From NCBI GenBank assembly GCA_964548855.1, contig CAZJSR010000029.1, positions 1 to 17,395 of the forward strand: a DNA stretch of 17,395 bases, given 5' to 3'. Below, in pieces: positions 8,976 to 15,223 of this stretch; within the stretch, counting starts at the first letter, position 1, and each line of letters opens with the position of its first letter. The stretch comes from UBA3206 sp964548855 (GTDB lineage Bacteria > Bacillota_I > Bacilli_A > Acholeplasmatales > Anaeroplasmataceae). A program made the position numbers and the translations under genes. Below the pieces are notes generated by a model. It saw nothing but the letters and a program-made list of their open reading frames with translations. It made no database searches and had not been told where the DNA came from.

Positions 8976-10355
8976 TTAATCACCAATTATATTTTTCACA
9001 TATAAAATATCACTATGCAAAATATTTTCATTATTTTTTATAATATATTTCTCATTACCTTTTCCAAGAATTAATATACAATCATTATAAGTAGATAACA
9101 TAATTGCTTCTTTAATCGCTTTTTTTCTATCTAAAATTACTTTATAATTTTTATTTATCCCCATTCCTATGTCATTAATTATTTCATTTTCATCTTCAAG
9201 GCGAGGATTATCATTTGTTAAAATTATATAGTCGCTGTATAGGCTTAACATATTCCCCATTAATTTCCTTTTTTCCTTATCTCTATTTCCACCTGCTCCA
9301 CAAACTGTCCATATACTTTTATAACCCATTTTCTTAACATTTATCAAAACCTCTTTTATAGCATCTGGTGTATGCGCGTAATCAACAATTATAGTTTTCT
9401 TGTTATAATGAAATACACACATTCTTCCATCAACACTTTTGAAATCTAATAAAAATTGTTTCATTTTTTTCATCAAATTTAAATCTTTTGCTAGTATTAT
9501 TAGTGCTAAAATATTATAAATATTAAAAATACCAAGTAAATTTGTTTTATATGAATTATTATCAATAAGAAAAGTTGAATAATCCTTTTTTATTTCATAA
9601 TTTACAGGAAAAAAAGAGTTTTTTCCGTAATATAAACTTCTAAAACATAAATTATCAAAATAATTCCAATACATTGAATCAGTATTAATAATCGCACATT
9701 TAGCATTTGAAAATAAAATTCCTTTTGCATTAACGTATCTATCAATATTTTTATGATAATCAAAATGATCTTCAGATATATTTGTTAAAATAGCATAATC
9801 GAATTTTATGTTAAATAATCTTAATTCACTAAGTGCTATACTAGATGACTCTATTATTGCATATTTAATATTATATTTTAATGCTTCTTTTATAGCATTA
9901 AAAACAATATAAATATCTGGTGTAGTATTTAAAGTATTATATTTTACATCACCGTAAAATATCCCATTACTACCAATATATATTGAATTAAATTTATTAT
10001 ACTTTAAAAATTCATAAATCAATGTTGATGTAGTAGTTTTTCCGTTTGTTCCTGTAACACCGATAAATTTGATTTTTTTAATATATTTCTTATATAATAT
10101 ATTAACTATTTTTGCGTATGTTTTTTTTATATTATTTACTTTTATATATATTATGTCTTTAGCAATAAAGTCATAATCACCAATAATAACTTCTACGCCT
10201 TTTTTTATCGCATCTTTATTATACTTTTCATCATAAGATACATATATAATACCTTTATTTATTTTTTCAGTATATCTTGTTACATCTAATACATTTAAAT
10301 CATATGGTAGTTTATAATGAATGTCTAACAATGATAAAATCTTACTTAAATACAT
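8976..10355 (-). CDS. murE: UDP-MurNAc-tripeptide synthetase MurE
   Basis: MurE adds the third amino acid to UDP-MurNAc-L-Ala-D-Glu in the cytoplasm. The 459-residue protein shows the Mur ligase domains in order. The P-loop TGTNGKTT is at 101-108. NTTPD (143-147), ESSS (169-172) and the ILTNISEDHFDYH segment (189-201) are substrate and metal sites. K211 in NAKGILF is the likely carbamylated lysine, and DYAHTPDAI (325-333) opens the C-terminal domain. NDNPRLEDEN (381-390) carries the DNPR signature associated with meso-diaminopimelate-adding enzymes, so DAP rather than lysine is predicted. The start at 10355 has GGTGAT three bases upstream; an upstream in-frame extension of 13 codons would cross the DUF815 terminator and is rejected. 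It heads the murE-mraY-degV unit. No clear promoter is visible in the short gap before it. Confidence 0.93.
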   Translation of the reverse strand: MYLSKILSLLDIHYKLPYDLNVLDVTRYTEKINKGIIYVSYDEKYNKDAIKKGVEVIIGDYDFIAKDIIYIKVNNIKKTYAKIVNILYKKYIKKIKFIGVTGTNGKTTTSTLIYEFLKYNKFNSIYIGSNGIFYGDVKYNTLNTTPDIYIVFNAIKEALKYNIKYAIIESSSIALSELRLFNIKFDYAILTNISEDHFDYHKNIDRYVNAKGILFSNAKCAIINTDSMYWNYFDNLCFRSLYYGKNSFFPVNYEIKKDYSTFLIDNNSYKTNLLGIFNIYNILALIILAKDLNLMKKMKQFLLDFKSVDGRMCVFHYNKKTIIVDYAHTPDAIKEVLINVKKMGYKSIWTVCGAGGNRDKEKRKLMGNMLSLYSDYIILTNDNPRLEDENEIINDIGMGINKNYKVILDRKKAIKEAIMLSTYNDCILILGKGNEKYIIKNNENILHSDILYVKNIIGD

Positions 10356-10378
10356 ATAATCACCGATAATATATATGT

Positions 10379-10404
10379 AAAAAAATAGAGTCATATGACT
10401 CTAT
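10379..10404 (-). terminator. Rho-independent terminator after the DUF815 ATPase
   Basis: A perfect 20-base palindrome at 10385-10404 (ATAGAGTCAT and its complement) is followed on the minus strand by seven Ts. The DUF815 stop codon (TAG, 10401-10403) lies inside the stem, so coding sequence and terminator overlap. It separates this unit from murE, whose Shine-Dalgarno starts only about 20 bases further on. Confidence 0.8.
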
Positions 10405-11603
10405 ATTTCATCCCCACCAAGGGCAATATATTTAACAAACTGTTCTGCAGTCCTTCCTGATAAATCCCCATAATGAAGTTCCCATGTTGAGGCTTTAGCT
10501 AACAGTTCTTCTTCAGGCATTTCAATATTGTATCTACTTGCAAGCGATTTTACAATATTTTTAAATTCTAAATTATTAGGAGAAACAAACATTATAGATA
10601 GTCCAAATCTTGACGCAAGACTTAATTTTTCAGCTTTAGTTTCGTTTCTATGAATATCATCAGATATTCCTCCATTATCTTTAAATGTTTCTTTTATTAA
10701 ATGACGTCTATTACTTGTCGCATAAACTAAAACATTATTAGGTTTTGCTTCAAGTCCACCTTCTATAATACTCTTTAGATGTTTATATTCTATTTCATTT
10801 TCTTCGAATGATAAATCATCCATATATATAATAAAACTATAATGTCTTTTTTTAAATGTCGCAATCAAATTCGCAACATCACTCATTTGATGTTTATATA
10901 CTTCTATCATACGAAGCCCATCTTTATAAAACATATTAAGTAGTGCTTTAATAGATGTAGATTTACCTGTACCTGCATCACCATAAAGTAAGACATTATT
11001 TGCTTCTTTTCCACAAACAAATGCACTTGTGTTTTGAATCAATCTCTTCTTTTGCCAATCATATCCAATCAAATCATCAAATGATACTTTTAAGACATTT
11101 TTTATGGGAATTAGTTTTCCATCATCTGATATTCTAAATGCTTTATGAAAAGCCATTTCACCAACACCATAACGATTATAAAAATCTAAAATACTATGAT
11201 AAAATTCTTCTACACTTTGAGATTTTGAAAGTGCATCATTAAGCTCATAAATAAGTGATGAAACTTCATCATCATAATGATATGCATTTTCTCTTTCAAT
11301 ATCGAATTCTTTAATATTTTCATAACATAATACATTTGAATAATCATCATTATAAATATTATAAAATTCTTTCATATCTTCTAAAATTATATTAATATTA
11401 CCTGAAATCTTTCCTTTATTTTCAGCATTTATACTAAATGAATTTTCATTATAAGCTAAAACATATGATATATATAATTTTAAAATATCTCCTTTAAAAT
11501 GATGTTTTAATGCAAAATCAATTAAATATGAAATCATCTTTTCATCTTTTTGTTTAATCGACTCATAGATTTCTTTATATTTGATATTATTAAAAATATA
11601 CAA
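10401..11603 (-). CDS. DUF815-family AAA ATPase
   Basis: This protein of about 400 residues belongs to the DUF815 family of P-loop ATPases, whose cellular role is not established. The family-diagnostic stretch runs from LIGYDWQKKRLIQNT (about 178-192) through ANNVLLYGDAGTGKST, with Walker A at about 208-216. Next come the Walker B region IIYMDDLSFE (about 258-267), YKHLKSIIEGGL and the sensor-like YATSNRRHL (about 295-303). Residues 1-150 are a less conserved helical N-terminal region. Start choice is open: TTG 11603 has AGGAAG eight bases upstream and is used here. GTG 11612 is too close to that site, while ATG 11537 forms an ATGA with the upstream stop but has no clear Shine-Dalgarno. With TTG the gene overlaps the YlbJ-like gene by 70 bases. 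The product ends in LGGDEI, inside the terminator stem. Confidence 0.88.
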   Translation of the reverse strand: MYIFNNIKYKEIYESIKQKDEKMISYLIDFALKHHFKGDILKLYISYVLAYNENSFSINAENKGKISGNINIILEDMKEFYNIYNDDYSNVLCYENIKEFDIERENAYHYDDEVSSLIYELNDALSKSQSVEEFYHSILDFYNRYGVGEMAFHKAFRISDDGKLIPIKNVLKVSFDDLIGYDWQKKRLIQNTSAFVCGKEANNVLLYGDAGTGKSTSIKALLNMFYKDGLRMIEVYKHQMSDVANLIATFKKRHYSFIIYMDDLSFEENEIEYKHLKSIIEGGLEAKPNNVLVYATSNRRHLIKETFKDNGGISDDIHRNETKAEKLSLASRFGLSIMFVSPNNLEFKNIVKSLASRYNIEMPEEELLAKASTWELHYGDLSGRTAEQFVKYIALGGDEI

Positions 11604-12388
11604 TTTAACCACTTCCTATACTTTTTTATTATACACCATAAAAGAAAAATACTTAAGATAATAAGTAAATATATTTCACTTTTATACATAAATAATGAAA
11701 TAATTGTTATAATTATTCGAATAAATAAGTAAATAAAATAATTAAAATTACATGTCATTTTATTTTGAATATGTATACTAATTCCACACATGTTTATAGC
11801 AATAAGTGATAAATACGGATTATATTTAATTTTATTAATACCTGAAGTAATTTCAATAAACGGATGTAATAAATTAATAAATTTAAATGGTAGTATGTTT
11901 ATAAAAATCGAACAAAATATCATTACTCCAAGTATATTAAGTAAAACTAACATTATATTTATAAAAGGATTATCGTTTTTTTTAATTTCTTTAAATTCAT
12001 GATTTTTAAATAATAGAATACTTATTATAATATTGGATAAATAATACGATATATAAAACATATTGTCAAAATCAAAAGTATTAAACAAAAATACTGGGTT
12101 AAAATATGAAGTTGAAGCAATTATTTTAGCTTTATTATTATCATTAATTTCTAAATTAGATATTATTCTTGCGATAGCAGGATTTCCTAAAATAAACGAT
12201 AAAAAAAATAATATTTTTATACTTTTCTTTTTTAATTTTAAAAGAATTAAATCAACTAAAATTAATGAAATATACATTGATGAAAATATCGTATTAAACC
12301 AAAGTATAGTTGTATTTTTAGTAGAATTTATAGTCACATCTTTATTAATTATTATAAGAACTAAATACGAAATTAAAATAAAAAGCAT
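11534..12388 (-). CDS. Polytopic membrane protein, YlbJ-like
   Basis: This 284-residue integral membrane protein is predicted to have about eight spans and a basic C-terminal tail (KKYRKW, SMSRLNKKMKR). Three features resemble the sporulation membrane protein YlbJ. These are the early W-N-x-I-F-x-S-M segment (about 30-38), the FILGNPAIARIISNLEIND stretch with following STSYFNPVFLF (about 65-102), and HPFIEITSGINKI near 176-188. YlbJ is needed for spore cortex formation in Bacillus subtilis and is longer (around 400 residues), so this is at best a short divergent relative; the assignment comes from motif memory alone. The ATG has GGTGAT three bases upstream, and both lie in a 12-bp inverted repeat (12383-12413). 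Its 3' end overlaps the DUF815 gene. No promoter is seen in the 31 bases behind the WYL regulator gene. Confidence 0.6.
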   Translation of the reverse strand: MLFILISYLVLIIINKDVTINSTKNTTILWFNTIFSSMYISLILVDLILLKLKKKSIKILFFLSFILGNPAIARIISNLEINDNNKAKIIASTSYFNPVFLFNTFDFDNMFYISYYLSNIIISILLFKNHEFKEIKKNDNPFINIMLVLLNILGVMIFCSIFINILPFKFINLLHPFIEITSGINKIKYNPYLSLIAINMCGISIHIQNKMTCNFNYFIYLFIRIIITIISLFMYKSEIYLLIILSIFLLWCIIKKYRKWLNCIFLIISNIKKSMSRLNKKMKR

Positions 12389-12413
12389 ATAATCACCACT
12401 AGATTATATGCTT
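12383..12413 (-). promoter_or_regulatory. Hairpin spanning ribosome binding site and start of the YlbJ-like gene; possible terminator of the WYL gene
   Basis: A perfect 12-bp inverted repeat (AAGCATATAATC, loop of seven, GATTATATGCTT) lies seven bases after the WYL regulator stop and is followed on the minus strand by TTTATTTT. It therefore has terminator form. The same bases carry GGTGAT and the ATG of the next gene, so the folded RNA would hide that start. It could attenuate expression or control translation; which of these applies cannot be decided from the sequence. Confidence 0.55.
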
Positions 12414-12419
12414 CTATTA

Positions 12420-13376
12420 TTAATATTTACTCACTATTTCAAGTAAGAAATTCTTAAATTCATTTCGTAAGTCTAAAGGCTCAAATATTTCAATCTTATC
12501 TCCTAAACTAACAAGCCATGAGAAAAACGTTTTGGATATTTGTACCTCAACACTAATAAGTGCATGTGTAGCATCTGGTGTAGGCATAGATATGATATTT
12601 TCTCCAAATTTATCTAAAACAGGGTCCATTATATCTTTATGTACCTTAAGTGTGATTCTTTTTGGTGTACCTTGATACATATTAAAGCTTTTTATAAATA
12701 ATGCACTATTATAATCAACAGGAGTTGCATCAATATCACTTAAATTTACTTCAAGCATTTTGTCTAATCGAAAAGTTATAATTTTATCTTTTTCTTCATC
12801 AAAAGCTACTACATAGTAAAAATTATTATTATAAAGTAAATCAAGCGGAGTAGCCTCTCTTTTTGAACTTATCATTTTAGATTTATCTAAATTATAATGA
12901 AAATATTTAAAATTAATCTTTTTATTCTTATTTATCGCATCCATTATACTTGATAAATTATATAAAATAGATTCATTTGTGTGTTTCATTACATCTTTTA
13001 ATTTAACATTCTTACAAATATCATCAGCTTGATATTTTGAAAGTGTATTTTTAAATTTATCAATTAATTGAATAGTTTTATCTTCTGATAAAAATCCAGC
13101 TGTCATAAGGGCACTTATAATTATTTGAATTTCAGTAGGATCAAAATCTCTTTCACCCATATGGTAAAAATTCTTGTTAGACTTATCTTTAACTATATCA
13201 TATGATTCTGATAAAACTTCTAAATCACTATATAATGTTTTTCTATTTGAGTTAATTCCCATATCAAGTAACATTTCAGCAATTTGATTAGTAGATATAC
13301 TATGATCATCATCTGTCTCTTTTTTTAGAATTTCTAAAATTTTTATTAATCTTATTTTATTTCCATTTTCAAGCAT
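12420..13376 (-). CDS. WYL-domain transcriptional regulator with HTH
   Basis: This 318-residue protein is predicted to be a ligand-responsive DNA-binding regulator. Residues 5-72 form a winged helix-turn-helix (HTH_11/DeoR-like: ISTNQIAEMLLDMGINSNRKTLYSDLEVL). Residues about 150-208 are the WYL domain, where the namesake motif reads FYYVVAF (186-192), followed by the conserved arginine in ITFRLDKM (R203). Residues about 236-316 are the C-terminal WCX extension. The family includes repressors and activators tied to DNA damage, metabolism and phage defence; the ligand and targets here are unknown. The ATG has AGGGATG about ten bases upstream. The gene follows the ilvE terminator and has its own candidate promoter. 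Its end runs into the hairpin at the start of the YlbJ-like gene, which it might share as a leader. Confidence 0.9.
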   Translation of the reverse strand: MLENGNKIRLIKILEILKKETDDDHSISTNQIAEMLLDMGINSNRKTLYSDLEVLSESYDIVKDKSNKNFYHMGERDFDPTEIQIIISALMTAGFLSEDKTIQLIDKFKNTLSKYQADDICKNVKLKDVMKHTNESILYNLSSIMDAINKNKKINFKYFHYNLDKSKMISSKREATPLDLLYNNNFYYVVAFDEEKDKIITFRLDKMLEVNLSDIDATPVDYNSALFIKSFNMYQGTPKRITLKVHKDIMDPVLDKFGENIISMPTPDATHALISVEVQISKTFFSWLVSLGDKIEIFEPLDLRNEFKNFLLEIVSKY

Positions 13377-13397
13377 AAAAACACATCCCTAAACAAA

Positions 13398-13426
13398 ATT
13401 ATACAAAAAAAAAGAAAAATAATAAA
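13398..13426 (-). promoter_or_regulatory. Candidate promoter of the WYL regulator gene
   Basis: On the minus strand a perfect TATAAT (13398-13403) lies 17 bases after a weak -35, TTTATT (13421-13426), and about 20 bases before the WYL start. The -35 abuts the ilvE terminator stem, so the poly-T tract of the terminator forms the promoter spacer. The -10 is convincing; the -35 is not. Confidence 0.45.
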
Positions 13427-13448
13427 GACCTATAGAAAACTATAGGTC
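13409..13448 (-). terminator. Rho-independent terminator after ilvE
   Basis: A perfect 9-bp stem, GACCTATAG with loop TTTT and CTATAGGTC on the minus strand (13427-13448), is followed by TTTATTATTTTT. It begins eight bases after the ilvE stop, so ilvE is probably a single-gene transcript. Confidence 0.85.
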
Positions 13449-13455
13449 AAATTTA

Positions 13456-14523
13456 TTATTTAACTTCATAAATCCAATTAAATTCGTCTTCTTTTTCACC
13501 AGATTGAATACCAGTTATTGTATCATATAACATTTGTGATACATCACCAATTTTTCCATTATTAATCTTATATTCTTTACCATTAATACATAACAATCCA
13601 ATAGGAGAAATAACAGCAGCTGTACCTGTACCAAACGCTTCTTCAAGTGTATTATTTTCAACAGCTTCTATTAATTCATCGACAGTAATTCTTTTTTCAA
13701 CAGCTGGAATATTTTTACTCTTTAAAATTTCAAGACATGATTTTCTTGTAATTCCAGGTAAAATAGAACCAACAAGTGCAGGAGTAACTACTTCTCCATT
13801 TATCTTAAACATAACGTTCATAGCTCCTACTTCTTCTATATACTTTCTTTCAACTGCATCAAGCCATAAAACTTGAGAATAACCTTTTAGTTCAGCCTTC
13901 TTACCAGCACGTGTAGATGCAGCATAGTTTCCACCACATTTTGTATATCCAGTTCCACCTTTTCCAGCAACTCTTACGTCTTCAGTTTCAATCATAATAG
14001 ATACAGGATTTAATCCTTCTTTATAATATGAACCAACAGGACATAAAATTACCATAAACATTGCATGATGTACTCCGTGAACACCAAGTGTATGATCATC
14101 ACCAATCATAAAAGGTCTTACATAAAGTGAAGTACCTGGTGCACTAGGAACCCATGAAGAATCAAGATCTACTAAAGTTTTAACAGCTTTTACAAAATCT
14201 TCTTCTGGAAGTAATGGTAAACATAATCTTTCAGCAGAAGAATTTAATCTCTTAGCATTTTCATAAGGTCTAAATAATTGAATTTTTCCTTCTTTTGTAC
14301 GATATGCTTTCATTCCTTCAAAAATTTCAGCTCCATAATGAAGAGCTGTAGATGCAGGTGACATAGGGATAGGTCCGTATGGAACTATTCTTGCATCATG
14401 CCATCCTTGTCCTTCATCATAATCCATAATGAACATATGGTCTGTAAAATATTTACCAAAGCCTAAATTATTACTATCAGGCTTTGCTTTAAGCTCTGTA
14501 GCCTTATTTATCTTTATTTCCAT
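13456..14523 (-). CDS. ilvE: Branched-chain amino acid aminotransferase
   Basis: This PLP enzyme interconverts leucine, isoleucine and valine with their 2-oxo acids, using 2-oxoglutarate/glutamate. The 355 residues match the BCAT group II length. Visible family motifs are LHYGAEIFEGMKAYR (61-75), LFRPYENAKRLN (83-94), YVRPFMIG (134-141), AGKGGTGYTKCGGNYAAS (186-203) with the Schiff-base lysine at K195, YIEEVGAMN (228-236), and the phosphate-binding GSILPGITR and GTGTAAVISP segments. The ATG has GAGAGGTAAT about nine bases upstream. It stands alone, with its own promoter and terminator and no other ilv or leu genes nearby. That isolation leaves open whether it works in biosynthesis or catabolism. 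No T-box leader is visible upstream. Codon use and composition resemble the neighbours. Confidence 0.96.
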   Translation of the reverse strand: MEIKINKATELKAKPDSNNLGFGKYFTDHMFIMDYDEGQGWHDARIVPYGPIPMSPASTALHYGAEIFEGMKAYRTKEGKIQLFRPYENAKRLNSSAERLCLPLLPEEDFVKAVKTLVDLDSSWVPSAPGTSLYVRPFMIGDDHTLGVHGVHHAMFMVILCPVGSYYKEGLNPVSIMIETEDVRVAGKGGTGYTKCGGNYAASTRAGKKAELKGYSQVLWLDAVERKYIEEVGAMNVMFKINGEVVTPALVGSILPGITRKSCLEILKSKNIPAVEKRITVDELIEAVENNTLEEAFGTGTAAVISPIGLLCINGKEYKINNGKIGDVSQMLYDTITGIQSGEKEDEFNWIYEVK

Positions 14524-14552
14524 AACTATTACCTCTCTTACTTTTATTAATT

Positions 14553-14581
14553 ATTTTAATACTTTTTAACATACAAAACAA
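14553..14581 (-). promoter_or_regulatory. Candidate promoter of ilvE
   Basis: TTGTTT (14576-14581) and TAAAAT (14553-14558) on the minus strand are 17 bases apart and about 30 bases before the ilvE start. Both boxes are imperfect. The region is shared with the divergent small membrane-protein gene. Confidence 0.4.
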
Positions 14582-14629
14582 CCCTAAACAAATAAAGTTT
14601 TTTAAAATATATTACATATTAAATTTTAT

Positions 14630-14657
14630 TTGTATTAATTAATATTTATGGTATCAT
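14630..14657 (+). promoter_or_regulatory. Promoter of the small membrane-protein gene
   Basis: TTGTAT (14630-14635), a 16-base spacer ending in ATGG, and TATCAT (14652-14657) lie 25 bases before the start codon at 14683. An AGAGGT Shine-Dalgarno follows at 14671-14676. It is back-to-back with the ilvE promoter. Confidence 0.55.
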
Positions 14658-14682
14658 ATTAGTATAGAAAAGAGGTAATTTT

Positions 14683-14988
14683 ATGTTATTCTACGGAATA
14701 GTATCTTTAATAGTAGGTTTATTTTTATTAGTTGCATCAATTCTTTTAATTAAAGAAAATAGAAAAGAAATAAAAAAGGTATTTAAAAATATATTTTTTT
14801 ACTTTGTCACAACTATTATATTAATTGTTTGTGGAATCCTTTGCATTCTAAAAATATCTGATATTTGTAATATGGTATGTATTGTTTTAATGATTTTGTC
14901 TTTGCTTGTCTTAGTAATATATATTACACTTGATGAAAGAAAAGGACAAAAAGTAATTAAATTAAAAAACAATAAGAAAAAACAATAA
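14683..14988 (+). CDS. Small three-helix membrane protein, unknown function
   Basis: This 101-residue protein is the only plus-strand protein gene here. It has three hydrophobic spans at about 3-23, 36-57 and 62-83. A lysine-rich loop (KENRKEIKKVFKN) lies between the first two, and a strongly basic tail (DERKGQKVIKLKNNKKKQ) follows the third, which by the positive-inside rule places both on the cytoplasmic side. I do not recognise the family. It is judged real because it has a promoter, an AAGAGGTAAT ribosome binding site at good spacing, an ATG start, and an orderly membrane topology. It is transcribed divergently from ilvE and toward tRNA-Arg. No partner gene is evident. Confidence 0.7.
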   Translation: MLFYGIVSLIVGLFLLVASILLIKENRKEIKKVFKNIFFYFVTTIILIVCGILCILKISDICNMVCIVLMILSLLVLVIYITLDERKGQKVIKLKNNKKKQ

Positions 14989-15056
14989 TCTATTTAAAAT
15001 AAATTATTTATAAAATCAGCTCAAGAAAAAAATGCTAAATAAAATGATTTTTGGGC

Positions 15057-15085
15057 TTTACAAACCCAAATTTATAGTATATAAT
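15057..15085 (+). promoter_or_regulatory. Promoter of tRNA-Arg
   Basis: TTTACA (15057-15062), a 17-base spacer and a perfect TATAAT (15080-15085) lie 19 bases before the mature tRNA 5' end, a compact arrangement typical of tRNA genes. The -35 sits in the loop of a short inverted repeat (TTTGGG/CCCAAA, 15050-15070) that could also act as a weak terminator for the upstream small gene. Confidence 0.75.
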
Positions 15086-15104
15086 AGTCTTGTTGTTGAG
15101 ATAT

Positions 15105-15181
15105 GGTTCGTTAGCTCAGCTGGATAGAGCACACGCCTTCTAAGCGTGCGGTCAAGCGTTCGAATCGCTTACGAACCGCCA
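15105..15181 (+). tRNA. tRNA-Arg, anticodon TCT
   Basis: A full cloverleaf is readable. The acceptor stem is GGTTCGT paired with ACGAACC, the D-stem is GCTC/GAGC with an AGCTGGATA loop, the anticodon stem is CACGC/GCGTG around CTTCTAA, the variable loop is CGGTC, and the T-stem is AAGCG/CGCTT around TTCGAAT. The discriminator is G and the CCA end is encoded. Anticodon TCT reads AGA, with AGG by wobble, the arginine codons favoured in AT-rich genomes. It has its own promoter and a terminator 14 bases downstream. Transfer RNA genes often serve as integration sites, and a helicase-nuclease gene lies convergent and immediately downstream. Confidence 0.97.
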
Positions 15182-15194
15182 TTACTTAATAATA

Positions 15195-15223
15195 AAAGGA
15201 TGCCAAGCATCCTTTATTTTTTT
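15195..15223 (+). terminator. Bidirectional terminator between tRNA-Arg and the helicase gene
   Basis: The stem AAAGGATGC / GCATCCTTT with a CAA loop (15195-15215) is followed on the plus strand by ATTTTTTT. On the minus strand the same stem is followed by TATTATT after its terminal Ts. It can therefore end the tRNA transcript and also the convergent helicase gene, whose TAA (15214-15216) overlaps the stem edge. Confidence 0.85.

Noticed and set aside
10356..10394. Longer MurE N-terminus beginning with MTLFFYIYIIG
   Set aside because: These codons translate the DUF815 terminator and its poly-T tract. GGTGAT points to the ATG at 10355.
12063..12392. Plus-strand 109-codon frame with hydrophobic translation
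   Set aside because: It is antisense to the YlbJ-like membrane protein; a hydrophobic translation opposite an AT-rich membrane gene is expected by chance. The minus-strand frame has the better start and motifs.
14524..14682. T-box or other amino-acid-responsive leader for ilvE
   Set aside because: The region is only about 160 bases, shared with a divergent promoter, and shows no T-box consensus or antiterminator-like stems.
15164..15190. Attachment-site duplication of the tRNA-Arg 3' end
   Set aside because: I could not find a second copy of the tRNA 3' segment elsewhere in the window, so an integrated element cannot be delimited.
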